DNA of 52,589 bases from Acidobacteriota bacterium (GTDB lineage: Bacteria > Acidobacteriota > Terriglobia > Acidiferrales > UBA7541), in the NCBI GenBank assembly GCA_021324935.1, contig JAJPIE010000030.1:1-52589 (forward strand), given 5' to 3'. Each line of letters begins with the position of its first letter. Within the stretch, counting starts at the first letter, position 1. The notes beneath the pieces are model-generated. The model did not search any database and was not told the DNA's origin. It saw nothing but the letters and a program-made list of their open reading frames with translations. The translations under genes and the position numbers were made by a program. Shown in pieces: positions 26,264 through 35,778 of this stretch.

Positions 26264-27535
26264 ATGACGGGATCCGCTCCATCCAGTTTGCCGGCCGGCG
26301 GCCGGCTGCAGGAACTCCAACAAAGTTACGAGGCCTTCAAGAAGCGCGGATTGAAGCTCAATCTGACGCGCGGGAAGCCGTCGCCTGCGCAACTAGATTT
26401 GAGCGCGGGTTTGCTGGCGCTGCCAGGCGCGGGAAATTTTATGGGGGAATCCGCGACGGATTGCCGGAACTACGGCGGGCTGCAAGGGCTGGCGGAAGCG
26501 CGGTGTTTGTTCGCGTGGATGATGGGGGCGCCGGCGGAGCAGGTGGTGGCGGCGAACAATTCGAGCCTGGCACTGATGCACGATTGCATTGTATACGCGC
26601 TGCTGAAGGGGACGTGCGACGGCGCGGCGCCGTGGGCCAAGCAGGGGGAGGTTGCGTTCCTATGTCCCGCGCCGGGTTATGACCGGCACTTTAAGATTTG
26701 CGAAGAGTACGGAATACGAATGATTCCCGTGGCGATGACGGAAGACGGCCCGGATATGGAGGAGGTGGAACGCCTGGCGGGGAGCGACGCTTCGATCAAA
26801 GGCATGTGGTGCATGCCGAAGTACAGCAATCCAACGGGGATTACGTTTTCAGAAAGGGCGATCGAGCGGCTGGCGGCGATGAGGACGGCGGCGCCGGATT
26901 TCCGCTTGTTCTGGGACAATGCATACGCCGTCCATCATCTGACCGAAGAGCGCATGGAGCTCGCGAACATTCTGGAGCTTTGCGCGAAACACGGACACGG
27001 GAATCGCGCGCTGGTGTTTGCATCCACGTCGAAGATCACCCTGGCGGGGGCGGGGCTGGGGCTTTTCGCGGCGTCGAAAGAGAATGTGAAGTGGCTGCTG
27101 GCGCGCATGACGCCTCGGACCATTGGCCCGGACAAGCTGAACCAGTTGCGCCACGTGATGTTCTTGAAAAACGAAGCGGGGATCCTGGAGTTGATGGAGC
27201 GGCACCGCGCGCTGATTGCCCCAAAATTTCGAAAGGTGCTGGAAATTTTTCAGGCAAAGCTGGCGCACGTCCCGGGTGTCAACTGGACGAAGCCGAAGGG
27301 CGGATACTTCATCTGCCTGCAAGTGGCGAAAGGCTGCGCGCGGCGGGTGGTGGCCCTGGCGCAGGCGGCTGGAATTGAGCTGACGCCCGCGGGCGCTACG
27401 CATCCGTATGGCAATGACCCTGAGGATCGCACCATTCGCATCGCGCCAACTTTTCCGGACCTGGCGGAAGTGGCGCAGGCGGCCGAAGGCGTGGCGCTGT
27501 GCGTGCAATTGGCAGCGGCGGAAAAAGGAAACTGA
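26264..27535 (+). CDS. aspartate aminotransferase, Rv3722c/PF12897-like
   Basis: This PLP fold-type I transaminase has about 423 residues. The opening LNLTRGKPSPAQLDLS is the signature of the PF12897 group, whose member Rv3722c of Mycobacterium tuberculosis is the main aspartate aminotransferase. The PLP lysine lies in STSKITLAGAGLG. Other conserved parts are YGGLQGLAEAR, CPAPGYDRHF, KYSNPTG, WDNAYAVHHL and the C-terminal arginine in RTIRIAPTFP. It would interconvert aspartate and oxaloacetate with glutamate as partner. The start is uncertain: ATG at 26264 is used, with AGGGGA upstream; ATG at 26189 is an alternative. Confidence 0.85.
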   Translation: MTGSAPSSLPAGGRLQELQQSYEAFKKRGLKLNLTRGKPSPAQLDLSAGLLALPGAGNFMGESATDCRNYGGLQGLAEARCLFAWMMGAPAEQVVAANNSSLALMHDCIVYALLKGTCDGAAPWAKQGEVAFLCPAPGYDRHFKICEEYGIRMIPVAMTEDGPDMEEVERLAGSDASIKGMWCMPKYSNPTGITFSERAIERLAAMRTAAPDFRLFWDNAYAVHHLTEERMELANILELCAKHGHGNRALVFASTSKITLAGAGLGLFAASKENVKWLLARMTPRTIGPDKLNQLRHVMFLKNEAGILELMERHRALIAPKFRKVLEIFQAKLAHVPGVNWTKPKGGYFICLQVAKGCARRVVALAQAAGIELTPAGATHPYGNDPEDRTIRIAPTFPDLAEVAQAAEGVALCVQLAAAEKGN

Positions 27536-27642
27536 ATGAGCCAGGATCTGGCGGCGGGCAGGCTCAGTTTTGGGCGCGAATTGACGCAAGGGCAAACCAA
27601 AGGGGGCTGAGGCCAACCGTTCCAAAATGGGAATGATACTTG

Positions 27643-27693
27643 AGCCATTTCATTGAACACTCTCCTACGCCACCACTAAGTGTAGCCATTTCA
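27643..27693 (+). promoter_or_regulatory. direct repeats upstream of the histidine kinase gene
   Basis: AGCCATTTCA occurs at 27643-27652 and 27684-27693, 41 bases apart (about four helical turns). They lie in the 232-base gap before the hybrid kinase gene and may bind a regulator. Evidence is limited to the repeat itself. Confidence 0.3.
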
Positions 27694-27767
27694 ATCGCAC
27701 ACCAGAATTCTCCGCACTAAAGGAGAGACCGGAAACGGCCGATTTATTTAAGGGCAGCGGTGTGTGA

Positions 27768-30700
27768 GTGTTGGATGAGATTGTGCCGGCTGACCGAACG
27801 GAACTGAGCCCGAGAAAGTATTCAGCGGGCGGAAACCAGAATTGCGGCCGTATGCGTCGGATTCCAGCGAGCCTGCGTCATTCCCAAGAAGATTCGGACC
27901 TTCGGCCGGAGGCCGCACGTCAAGCGGTATTCTCGATCACCGGCGCGGGCGAGACGAGCAACGGGCCGACTTCCACTGCAACGGAAGATGCAGGGCGAGC
28001 GCTGTTCGCCAAGCACGTACTGGCATGCATGGCGTTCATCGCGGCGTTTTTACTGACGGATGGATCCTCGACCGCTTCGCATGCCTGGGAAGGCGCGCCG
28101 CCGTGTTATTTGCCCGTGGGATTGAGCGTGGCGCTGCTGTTGTGTGCGCCGCGGAGATTCTATCCCCTTGTGATGGTGGCGAGCCTGATTGCGGCCTTGG
28201 TGAATTATCACCGGCCACTGCTTTCCTGGAACGGGTTGCCTGGGGCGACCATCGCCTACGGCGGCTATATCGCCGGGGCGATGATGCTGAAAGGAAAATG
28301 GCGGATCGACCCGGGGTTGGAAACGCTGCGAGACGTGGGGCGCTTTGTGGTGGTGATGTTGACGGCCGCGGTGTGGAGCGGATTGGTGGGCACGGCGACG
28401 CTTACGGCGGACGGGTTGGCGAAGCGCGCGGATTTTCTGAAGAACCTGGTGGACTGGTGGGCAAGCGACAGCATCGCGATTGTAACGTTCGCGCCGTTTT
28501 TGCTGACGTTTGTGGTCCCGCGCGTGAAATCGTGGATGAACCAGGAAACGCGCATCGGAAGCGGCGGACGGCGCGATTGGGAATGGACGGCGAAGAATGC
28601 GCTGGAAGTGGGCGGACACGGCGCCTCCATTGCGGCGGCGATCTGGTTATTGTTCGGAGTTACAGCGGCGATTCCTTACCAACCCTTGTACCTGCTGTTC
28701 ATACCCGTGGCGTGGGCGGCGGTGCGCTATGGACTGCCGGGGTCGGCGTTGGCGGTGTTTGGCGTCAACGTGGGAATGGCGTTCGCCGCGTGGTGGACGC
28801 AAGCGCCCCGAGGGACGATGCCTCGCTTGCAGTTTGCGATCCTGACGCTGGGACTGATGGGACTTTGCCTGGGAGCGGTGGTGAGCGAGCGACGCCGAGC
28901 GGACAGCAGGCTGGCGAGGCGCGCGCTGCTGGAAACGTTTGCGAGCGAAGTGGGAGCGGCGCTGACGGGTGGAAGAAAGCTGGACGAAGGTTTGGGGCTG
29001 TGCGTGGGGAGCTTCCAGGAATATCTCGATGTGGAATTTACGGGAATCTGGTGCAGCCAAGATGCCAATGCGGAGATCCGCTTGTGGGCGAGCGGCGAAA
29101 GCCTGAGGGAAGGAAGCCTGGGTGAGGTGGCCGAGCTTCAAATGAGGCGCATGCGGGAGGACGGACGAAACGAAGCACGTGTGGACTTGAGGATCTTCCC
29201 GAGAGATTCGAGGACTGGCGGAAGCGGCGGGATCCGAGAAATGACGCTCACCGCTGAACCCCTGGCGCCGGACGGGGTGTTTGTCGGGACCCTGATGACC
29301 ATTTCCCGGGAACCGCTGGCAACGGATGCCCGGCGAGCCATGAGCGGAGTTGCGGAGAGCGTGGGGCGGTTCATCGCGCGCATTCATGCAGAGGAGGAGC
29401 TGCGGCGTGCCAAGGAAGCGGCAGAAGCCGCCAACCGGGCTAAGAGCGAGTTCCTGGCGAACATGAGCCACGAAATCCGCACACCGCTAAACGGCGTGAT
29501 AGGGATGACGGAACTCGCGCTGGGAACAGAACTAAACGCGGAGCAGCGGGAATACCTGGAGACGGTGAAGGTGTCGTCGGATTCGCTGCTTTCGGTGATC
29601 AACGACGTGCTGGACTTCTCCAAGATTGAAGCGGGAAAAATCGAACTAGAGGACTCTCCATTCGATTTGTGGGATTGCGTCGAGAAGATCGTGCGCACAT
29701 TCGGGCTGCGCAGCGAACAAAAGGGATTGGAACTGCTTTGCGATTTCCGGCCGGGCGTGCCCAGGTATGTGGGCGGAGATTCCGCGCGATTGCGGCAGGT
29801 GCTGACGAATCTGCTGGGGAATGCGTTGAAGTTCACGGAGGCCGGGGAAGTGGGCGTCCGCATCCGGCCAGTGGAAGCCAGCGGCGAGCCCGGAATGCTG
29901 GAATTCATCGTGTGGGATACGGGGGTGGGGATTTCGCCCGAGAAGCAGAAGCTGATATTCGACCCGTTCACGCAGGCGGACAGTTCGACGACACGAAAAT
30001 ACGGCGGTACGGGACTGGGGCTGGCCATCTCCACGCGGCTGGTGGAACGTATGGGAGGGAGCATTCGATTGGAAAGCGAGCCGGGGCGCGGGGCGAGGTT
30101 TCAGTTCACGGTGAGATTCCGCGAGATTGCGGATTGCGAAACGGTGGGGAACGAGGAGCCCTTGGCTTCACCGGAAAAGATTCGCGTGCTGGTGGTGGAT
30201 GACAACCGCGAAAGCGGGCGAATCCTGTGGGAGATGCTGAACAGTTGGGGGCTGGAGGCGAAGGTTGTGGAAAGCGGAGCAGCCGCGTTGGAAGAATTGT
30301 GGCGAGGTGTGAAATTAGAGGCGAAATACACGATTGTCCTGACCGACATGCATATGCCAGGGATGGGCGGCTACGGGCTGTTGGGTGCCGTGCAGGGGAC
30401 GCCGGAACTGCTGGCAACCCAGGTGGTGATGTTGTGTCCCGCAGGCACGGTGAGGAATGAAGAACGCTGCGGGCGATGCAGAGCGGCTGCCTGCCTGATG
30501 AAGCCGGTGCGCCGGAGCGAGTTGCGGGAAACGTTAACAGCGGCGCGGGGGAGACCAGATTGCGCGGAACGTTACTTGCCGGCGAGGGAACTTATGTTGC
30601 CGGTACCGAAAGAGGAAGCGACCCGCTTGCGGATTTTGTTGACCGAAGACAATCCGGTGAACCAGCGGCTGGCCATGAGCATGCTCGAAAAGCGCGGGCA

Positions 30701-31049
30701 TTCGGTGGAGATTGCGAGGAATGGGTTGGAGGCGCTGGCGGCGCTGGAGAAGGAGGAATTCGACCTGATCCTGATGGACGTGCAGATGCCGGAGATGGAT
30801 GGAATGGAAGCGACGCTGAGAATTCGCGAGCGGGAGAAGGGAAGCGGCAAGCGTGTGCCGGTGGTGGCGCTGACGGCGCATGCGATGAAGGGCGACGAAG
30901 AGCGCTGCCTGGCGGCGGGCATGGACGGATACTTGACGAAGCCCATCCGGCCGGAAGAGCTGGACCGGATGCTGGCTTGCTACAAGAAGGCGCGAATTTT
31001 GGCCGCGGATGAATTGGCGGCGCCGGAACCTGCCTTGAGTAAGCAATGA
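27768..31049 (+). CDS. MASE1 hybrid histidine kinase with two receiver domains
   Basis: This large membrane sensor kinase has up to 1093 residues. In order: a MASE1-like membrane domain with about eight hydrophobic segments (residues about 75-370), a GAF-like region (about 380-545), HisKA with H568 in [14 protein letters not shown], and an ATPase domain with [18 protein letters not shown] and GGTGLGLAI. Two receiver domains follow: REC1 with D860 in [11 protein letters not shown], and REC2 with D1004 in [11 protein letters not shown] plus the KP switch lysine. There is no output domain, so phosphate must pass to a separate partner. REC1 carries extra cysteines ([11 protein letters not shown]). 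The GTG start at 27768 is uncertain; ATG at 27852 is an alternative. No partner regulator is adjacent. Confidence 0.88.
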   Translation: MLDEIVPADRTELSPRKYSAGGNQNCGRMRRIPASLRHSQEDSDLRPEAARQAVFSITGAGETSNGPTSTATEDAGRALFAKHVLACMAFIAAFLLTDGSSTASHAWEGAPPCYLPVGLSVALLLCAPRRFYPLVMVASLIAALVNYHRPLLSWNGLPGATIAYGGYIAGAMMLKGKWRIDPGLETLRDVGRFVVVMLTAAVWSGLVGTATLTADGLAKRADFLKNLVDWWASDSIAIVTFAPFLLTFVVPRVKSWMNQETRIGSGGRRDWEWTAKNALEVGGHGASIAAAIWLLFGVTAAIPYQPLYLLFIPVAWAAVRYGLPGSALAVFGVNVGMAFAAWWTQAPRGTMPRLQFAILTLGLMGLCLGAVVSERRRADSRLARRALLETFASEVGAALTGGRKLDEGLGLCVGSFQEYLDVEFTGIWCSQDANAEIRLWASGESLREGSLGEVAELQMRRMREDGRNEARVDLRIFPRDSRTGGSGGIREMTLTAEPLAPDGVFVGTLMTISREPLATDARRAMSGVAESVGRFIARIHAEEELRRAKEAAEAANRAKSEFLANMSHEIRTPLNGVIGMTELALGTELNAEQREYLETVKVSSDSLLSVINDVLDFSKIEAGKIELEDSPFDLWDCVEKIVRTFGLRSEQKGLELLCDFRPGVPRYVGGDSARLRQVLTNLLGNALKFTEAGEVGVRIRPVEASGEPGMLEFIVWDTGVGISPEKQKLIFDPFTQADSSTTRKYGGTGLGLAISTRLVERMGGSIRLESEPGRGARFQFTVRFREIADCETVGNEEPLASPEKIRVLVVDDNRESGRILWEMLNSWGLEAKVVESGAAALEELWRGVKLEAKYTIVLTDMHMPGMGGYGLLGAVQGTPELLATQVVMLCPAGTVRNEERCGRCRAAACLMKPVRRSELRETLTAARGRPDCAERYLPARELMLPVPKEEATRLRILLTEDNPVNQRLAMSMLEKRGHSVEIARNGLEALAALEKEEFDLILMDVQMPEMDGMEATLRIREREKGSGKRVPVVALTAHAMKGDEERCLAAGMDGYLTKPIRPEELDRMLACYKKARILAADELAAPEPALSKQ

Positions 31050-31147
31050 CGCAGAACGCGGAGCAAGAGCTTGCTTGCACGGCAAAGAGGGGCATGCGAA
31101 AATTCGTAGATGGACTGGACGCAGCGAAAACGGCTGTGGTCCACAAT

Positions 31148-31223
31148 GGCGATATCGTCTAGGGGTCCAGGACGCCGCCCTCTCACGGCGGAAACCCGGG
31201 TTCGAATCCCGGTATCGCTGCCA
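31148..31223 (+). tRNA. tRNA-Glu (anticodon CTC)
   Basis: A full cloverleaf is visible. Acceptor GGCGATA pairs with TATCGCT (G-T at the first pair), the anticodon stem CCGCC/GGCGG carries loop CTCTCAC, and the T-arm CCGGG-TTCGAAT-CCCGG precedes an encoded CCA. The anticodon CTC reads GAG. The integrase gene begins 150 bases downstream, so the 3' part of this tRNA is the probable attachment site of the island. Confidence 0.96.
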
Positions 31224-31250
31224 ACTCCTGATTCATAAAGACTTAGCGGC

Positions 31251-31275
31251 TTGTTACCCGACCTTTGTTACCCGA
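31251..31275 (+). repeat. 11-bp tandem direct repeats by the attachment site
   Basis: TTGTTACCCGA occurs at 31251-31261 and 31265-31275, separated by three bases, between the tRNA 3' end and the integrase gene. Tyrosine integrases bind such paired arm-type sites beside their core site, which is the likely role here. Confidence 0.5.
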
Positions 31276-31372
31276 GCCGTGTCACCAAATCTCCGCAAAA
31301 CTCTAACGACGCAGTATTTGGTTAAGGTACCGACGCAACTGATGTGGGGCGCGGAATCTAGCGGAGAAGTTT

Positions 31373-32605
31373 ATGGTGACACGGAAAGTAAGCATCTGGA
31401 TTCGATACAAGCAGGAAGGCGAGTGGGTAATGAAACGGGCGCAGTGGTCTGCCAATAGAAGGAACATCGTTCCCGGCATGGCGAAGGGGGCACGAATCGC
31501 GGCAGAGGAATACCTCTACTACCTCCGATACCAGCGCGACGGCAGACGTGCTATGGAACCAGCGGGCCGCGACAGCGTCACCGCCGTGGCTCTGGCGACG
31601 ACTCGGGAGATCGAGCTTTTCGCGGCGGAGCGCGGGCAGAAAGCGCCGAACGCTAACGTCGTGACGGCGAACTCGCGAGACAAGTTCGCCGACGCCGCGC
31701 AGGCACACCTGCGGCAGATCGCGGGCGGAACGAAGCGCTCGACGTACAACGCGTACAGGCTGGCGTTGGAAAACTTCCAAGAGGCATGTCCCCAGTGCCT
31801 CTACCTCGATCAAGTAAACGCCTCACTCCGGGCCTTTATCGCTTGGATGCGCGAGCGTCTCGACCAGACCACGGTTTATAACCGATTCAGCCAGCTACTC
31901 ACGTTCCTCGCTAAAAACGGGATTGAGGTCACGTTGCCGAAAGGCGAGAGACCGAAGCGCCGGGTCTTGAGCAAGGACGGCACCGACATCGAGACTTATT
32001 CCGACGAGGACATCAAGAAGCTGCTCGCAGCGTGTCGGGACGAACGGGAGCGGCTCATCGTGCTTGTCGCCAGCGAGAGCGGCATGCGCCGTGGCGAGGT
32101 TGCGCACTTAGAGCGCGAGAATGTTTACGACGGTAAGATAGTCGTTCGGGCAGAAAAGCGGCAGTTCGACTTCACCACCAAGAAAAAGAGAGGGCGGACG
32201 GTCGGTGTGCCGCGCTGGCTTACCGACAAGCTCCGTGCCTATGCCGAGATGATTCCTGTGAATCAGAGCTTGCTGTTCCCGAGCCGAGACGGACGACCTT
32301 CGGGTAAGGCTCTCAACGGATTGACAAACCGCATCGCCAAAGACGGCGGGGTCAAGGTGCCCCGCACCATTAGCGGCGAGCGCAAGCCGTTCCACGGCTT
32401 CCGCAGCTACGCGGCGATCAAACGGCTGCGCGAGGGTCGCACGATCTACGAGGTGATGGAATGGCTTGGGTGGGAGGACGCCGACACTATGATGCGGTAT
32501 CTAAAGAAAGCAAAAGGCATCAGCGAGGAGTCGCGGCTGGCACTCGACGCCACGAAGGAGCCTGAGTACGACCGTGAGAAGGTAACCGATGGGAAAGCTG
32601 CTTAA
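31373..32605 (+). CDS. tyrosine-recombinase integrase of the island
   Basis: This 410-residue integrase cuts and joins DNA to move the island in and out of tRNA-Glu. An N-terminal core-binding SAM-like domain (about 105-185) precedes the catalytic domain. Catalytic residues are R239 in SGMRRGEVAHL, H341 and R344 in HGFRSYAA, and the nucleophile Y376 in MMRYLKKAKG. The position usually held by a second histidine is W367 in WLGWEDAD, a substitution known in some family members. The first ATG (31373) has GGAGAAG only three bases away; ATG at 31430 is an alternative. The next gene overlaps its end by 17 bases. Confidence 0.92.
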   Translation: MVTRKVSIWIRYKQEGEWVMKRAQWSANRRNIVPGMAKGARIAAEEYLYYLRYQRDGRRAMEPAGRDSVTAVALATTREIELFAAERGQKAPNANVVTANSRDKFADAAQAHLRQIAGGTKRSTYNAYRLALENFQEACPQCLYLDQVNASLRAFIAWMRERLDQTTVYNRFSQLLTFLAKNGIEVTLPKGERPKRRVLSKDGTDIETYSDEDIKKLLAACRDERERLIVLVASESGMRRGEVAHLERENVYDGKIVVRAEKRQFDFTTKKKRGRTVGVPRWLTDKLRAYAEMIPVNQSLLFPSRDGRPSGKALNGLTNRIAKDGGVKVPRTISGERKPFHGFRSYAAIKRLREGRTIYEVMEWLGWEDADTMMRYLKKAKGISEESRLALDATKEPEYDREKVTDGKAA

Positions 32606-32780
32606 GGTAGTAGAAGCTGCCGTCCGGCTCGCAGTGAGCCGGGCGCTGGCTTACAAGTGGGTCAAGCAGGGATTGCTGCGCAGCGTGCAGATGCCGGGCT
32701 GCGTGCGGATTGACGAGGACGACCTTGAGGCTTTCATTGAGAGCCGTAAGGTGGGCGGCGTCGTCGCGATCCGGCGCTGA
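32589..32780 (+). CDS. excisionase-like helix-turn-helix protein
   Basis: This 63-residue MerR/excisionase-type helix-turn-helix protein contains VSRALAYKWVKQGLLRSVQM followed by VRIDEDDLEAFIESRKVGG, the standard HTH_17 pattern. It overlaps the integrase stop by 17 bases, so expression is coupled. Such proteins direct integrase towards excision (Xis). It is short but complete for the family. Confidence 0.8.
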   Translation: MGKLLKVVEAAVRLAVSRALAYKWVKQGLLRSVQMPGCVRIDEDDLEAFIESRKVGGVVAIRR

Positions 32781-32940
32781 ACTCACCCCCGCGAAAACCT
32801 CAGTATTCATGAGAATTCCAGCGGCAGTCGATCTCCGTTTGCGACAAAAATCCCCTATTTGATAGTTGCCAATCCTTTCGCTGCCGAACCCTCTTGATGA
32901 GGGGCAAAAGCTCCCAAAACTAGCAAAAAGGGTGCAAACG

Positions 32941-33321
32941 ATGTCGATTCTCAAGAACCTGCGCGGGCGGGCGGCCCCGCTCAATGTGAAGGACTTTGCC
33001 GAGCTACTGGACGTGACAGAGGGAACGATCCAGCGTTGGGTTCGACGAAACCAAGTGCCAGCGATTCGTGTCGGCGACGTCATCAGGTTCGATCCGGGCA
33101 TGCTCGCAGACTGGGTTGAACTGCAAGCAGTGGGAAGCCAGCGAATCCAGGACGGGATCAATCGGCTCATTCGGATGAGAGACCGATCCGTCGAGGACAC
33201 GAGCTTTCAAATAAGACGGGAAGACTTGGGAGAGGAAGTCCTTAAGCGGAAGCTCGGGCCGGGAACCGCGACTCCCGAACCTACGGCTGCAACCGGGAAC
33301 GGGCACCCGGATCAGAGATAG
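32941..33321 (+). CDS. second helix-turn-helix (HTH_17-type) DNA-binding protein
   Basis: This 126-residue protein has an excisionase-type helix-turn-helix near its N-terminus (VKDFAELLDVTEGTIQRWVR, then VPAIRVGDVIRFDPGMLADW). A charged C-terminal half and a Pro/Thr-rich tail follow. It may control the island's replication or excision genes. The ATG at 32941 is chosen because it starts just before the domain; the frame begins upstream at 32866 without a good start. The function is inferred from the fold and from its position behind the integrase. Confidence 0.7.
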   Translation: MSILKNLRGRAAPLNVKDFAELLDVTEGTIQRWVRRNQVPAIRVGDVIRFDPGMLADWVELQAVGSQRIQDGINRLIRMRDRSVEDTSFQIRREDLGEEVLKRKLGPGTATPEPTAATGNGHPDQR

Positions 33322-33516
33322 AGGCAGAACTGGGCGTTGCATAGTGCAGCAGCCAGAGTTCGAGAATCGCCCGAACTCAGTATTACTAGGTAGGTCGTCA
33401 ACAATCTCGGATAGCAACCGGGAGATCGAGGGGCAGGTCTATCGTTCCGCCTGCCCCGCCCTTCACAGAGGGCTTGTGACTGAGAACGAAAGGGTAAACC
33501 AAGTTGAAGGAACGAT

Positions 33517-33996
33517 ATGTCCAAACGCAAGCCAGCCGCACAGAAATATCAGCCTAAGTACATCTTCTGGTACGAACAAGATTTCAGCGCCGACGAGCAG
33601 GTCGCGTACGGCATGGACTGGGTGCAGCGCCACTTTTACCGGGCACTGCTCCAGAAAGCCATGATCTGCTCGACTCGCCCCTATCTTCCGACGTCTGACG
33701 ACCAGTTGTGGCTGCTCGCCGATGCCGGATCAAAAGAGCGCTGGATTGAAAACAAGAACCCAGTTATGGCGAAGTTCCAGCTTGTCGAAATCGACGGCAA
33801 GGAAGTTTGGGCGCACAAGCGGCTCTTACGCGACTGGGATCAGCTTGAAGAGCATCACAACGAAAAGGTCAAAGCAGGGCGTTCGGGTGGTTTCGCCAAA
33901 GCCAAACGCGAGCGGACCGTGTCCGCCAAGGTTCCGGCAGCACCAGCCGAGAATACGACCCCTGACGAGATCGAGGCAGACGAATCTGCGGTCTAG
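33517..33996 (+). CDS. DUF1376/YdaU-like phage replication-region protein
   Basis: This 159-residue protein has KYIFWYEQDFSADEQVAYGM...WVQRHFYRALLQKAMICSTRP and LPTSDDQLWLLADAGSKERW. This matches the DUF1376 (YdaU) pattern, a winged-helix-like domain found next to replication genes in phages and integrative elements. The C-terminus is a charged, unstructured tail (about 120-159). Its stop is followed by a GAT-rich repeat array. A role in starting island replication is inferred from family and position. Confidence 0.7.
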   Translation: MSKRKPAAQKYQPKYIFWYEQDFSADEQVAYGMDWVQRHFYRALLQKAMICSTRPYLPTSDDQLWLLADAGSKERWIENKNPVMAKFQLVEIDGKEVWAHKRLLRDWDQLEEHHNEKVKAGRSGGFAKAKRERTVSAKVPAAPAENTTPDEIEADESAV

Positions 33997-34055
33997 CAAC
34001 TGCTAAGCAAGTTGGGAGCGTTGCCAAGCGCAGCGGGCGGTTTGCCTGCCATTAG

Positions 34056-34157
34056 GATTGAGATACCGATTGGATTCGTATTCAGATTCGGATTGGGATG
34101 GGATAGGGATTGGATTCAGATTTCGATTTCGATTTTGCTTGTGATTGCGATCTCGAT
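34056..34157 (+). repeat. degenerate hexanucleotide array (GAT every 6 bp)
   Basis: GAT occurs at 34056, 34062, 34068, 34073, 34085, 34091, 34097, 34102, 34108, 34113, 34119, 34125, 34131, 34143, 34149 and 34155. Spacing is 6 with a few 5s and two 12s, and the unit is near GATTSG. The GAT triplets fall in all three frames, so it is not one coding repeat now. DUF1376-type genes often have repetitive ends, so a decayed repeat tail is possible; an iteron-like or slippage-prone array is another. Confidence 0.65.
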
Positions 34158-34257
34158 AGCACAAAGAAGAAGAAAACTCATTCTTCTATTTGCTGCTGTC
34201 AGCGAGCACAAGAAGAAATCAAAACAGCGTAAGTAAGAAGCGGGAACACTAAAGAGC

Positions 34258-35073
34258 ATGGGGAACGGTATGAAACTCAGAATTGACGGTCAGAGTCCCG
34301 TTGGTCTGCGCCTCGCTTATAGATTTTGGATCGAGCTTGGTCGCCCAGCGAAGTTCCGCAACGCTCGAACCCTGAACGCTTGGGCACCAAAGATCGAGTC
34401 TCTTTGGCGCAGGTCTGGTTTGGGCTACCCGGAATTCAAGTGGTTCTTGATCTGGGCGCTCCGCAAGGCAGAACCGGATGGCACGAACTACGGCAACGAC
34501 TTTACGGCCCGCAACCTACGTGCGGCGAGAGACCCGATGGCTTCGCTGGAAAAGCAATTCGGTATGACCTTCTACGAAGTATTCATGCCTAGAGCAAACA
34601 AGATCATCCCGCTGCTAGTCACCTTGCGCGAACGCGAGGATCGCGAGGCAGCCTTGGCTGCACAGGCTGCGAAGCCCAGCAGATGGGTTGACATGCTGCC
34701 GCAGGACGCGGAACCGTGGGAAATAGACAGAGCACGCCACATGGATGCGTTAGACGCAGCTTTCCCGATGACTGGGCCAATGCTGGGTGAGACCGTGGAA
34801 GAGTGGGTGATGCGCTTGACTGCACCGCTTCGAAACCCGGATTGGCGATGCCCGAACTGCGTGCATGGTGTGAGCTTAGATGGCGAAGAAGATGTTCGCA
34901 CCAAGTGGTGCTCTGACTGCGAGGAGGAACGCCGGATGGACGAAGACGACGACAAGGAATGGATGTGCAATGAAGCGCCGGACGTTAGCCCTCTGACCAA
35001 AGAGTGGGACGGAAGCGAATTCGTACCGCAAATCATAAACGTAGAGGTGTTGCCCAGTGACGAATGTAATTGA
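34258..35073 (+). CDS. hypothetical protein with zinc-ribbon-like C-terminus
   Basis: This 271-residue protein is not recognised. The N-terminal half is helical (KIESLWRRSGLGYPEFKWFL and ARNLRAARDPMASLEKQFG). The C-terminal third has C-x2-C (CPNC) and a second C-x2-C (CSDC) about 17 residues later, a likely zinc ribbon, set in an acidic tail. Start choice lies between ATG at 34258 and ATG at 34270. It overlaps the next gene by 17 bases, so the two are coupled. The position behind a DUF1376 gene suggests a phage-type replication or regulation role. Confidence 0.65.
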   Translation: MGNGMKLRIDGQSPVGLRLAYRFWIELGRPAKFRNARTLNAWAPKIESLWRRSGLGYPEFKWFLIWALRKAEPDGTNYGNDFTARNLRAARDPMASLEKQFGMTFYEVFMPRANKIIPLLVTLREREDREAALAAQAAKPSRWVDMLPQDAEPWEIDRARHMDALDAAFPMTGPMLGETVEEWVMRLTAPLRNPDWRCPNCVHGVSLDGEEDVRTKWCSDCEEERRMDEDDDKEWMCNEAPDVSPLTKEWDGSEFVPQIINVEVLPSDECN

Positions 35074-35299
35074 GACCAACGATCAGGATTCCAGAGTCAG
35101 CTTGTTCCATGCACAGCGCACGGCGCTTGCCTCGGTGCTAGAGGCTTTTGCCGCCGCCTTGCGCGATTTCGGCCCGCTTCGAAAAGGCGATTTTGATGAC
35201 GTGATCAAAGAGATCGCGCACTATCGAGAGAGTCCTTGCCTGTGCGGTCAGCCAAGCGCCTCCGGCACCGAACCGCTTTGCAAAGAGCACTCTTTCTAG
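35057..35299 (+). CDS. small hypothetical protein coupled to the preceding gene
   Basis: This 80-residue unknown protein starts at a GTG inside the end of the upstream gene. It has a helical N-terminal half (TALASVLEAFAAALRDFGPL) and a C-terminal cysteine pair (CLCGQ) plus one further C. The shared reading overlap suggests translational coupling. No function can be assigned. Confidence 0.55.
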   Translation: MTNVIETNDQDSRVSLFHAQRTALASVLEAFAAALRDFGPLRKGDFDDVIKEIAHYRESPCLCGQPSASGTEPLCKEHSF

Positions 35300-35358
35300 G
35301 ATTGAGAGCGGCTCTGGCGAATACTCCGGCAATGGAACGCTTAGTCGTGTCGTCTTCG

Positions 35359-35628
35359 CTACCTCGCCCTCACTTCCAGCAGGTATTCCTTGCCGTCCGA
35401 ATCCTCGATGCGGACAGACACCATGCCGCCACGCGATAGATGACCGTAGAGATCGGTGATGACCTGCTGCGCTGCTTTTTCCGGAGACACGTTCCACGCA
35501 TGGGCGCACCATGAAAACTGCGCGATGAGCACGGCGCTCTTCTGCTTGACACCTTCGGACTCTACTCGTTCCTTCTTTGCGGGTTCTCCCACAATCTTCT
35601 CCAGAGTTGCGAATTGTCGTTGGGGCAA
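35359..35628 (-). CDS. hypothetical small reverse-strand protein
   Basis: This possible 89-residue protein starts at a TTG. The C-terminal half (NVSPEKAAQQVITDLYGHLSRGG then VSVRIEDSDGKEYLLEVRAR) reads like a real folded domain, with an amphipathic helix followed by beta strands. It is the only reverse gene among forward island genes here, and the non-ATG start with no clear ribosome-binding site keeps confidence low. Confidence 0.4.
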   Translation of the reverse strand: MPQRQFATLEKIVGEPAKKERVESEGVKQKSAVLIAQFSWCAHAWNVSPEKAAQQVITDLYGHLSRGGMVSVRIEDSDGKEYLLEVRAR

Positions 35629-35778
35629 CTCACAAATGGAATCGGCAGCGGGAATTTCAAATGACCTTGGGCGAGTTCAAGGGAATCCATCATCGCGACC
35701 GAACTGCCTGCCGCTGCGGTGACGGTGCGGTGCATCACGCGATTCGGCTGGAGCGTATTCCTGAAGTATTCTTGGGCA

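Noticed and set aside
33344..33664. 106-residue forward frame before the DUF1376 gene
   Set aside because: It overlaps the better-supported gene from 33517 and shows serine/arginine-rich shadow composition.
34012..34236. 74-residue frame over the GAT array
   Set aside because: The translated Ile/Phe/Gly alternation comes from the hexanucleotide repeat, and there is no ribosome-binding site.
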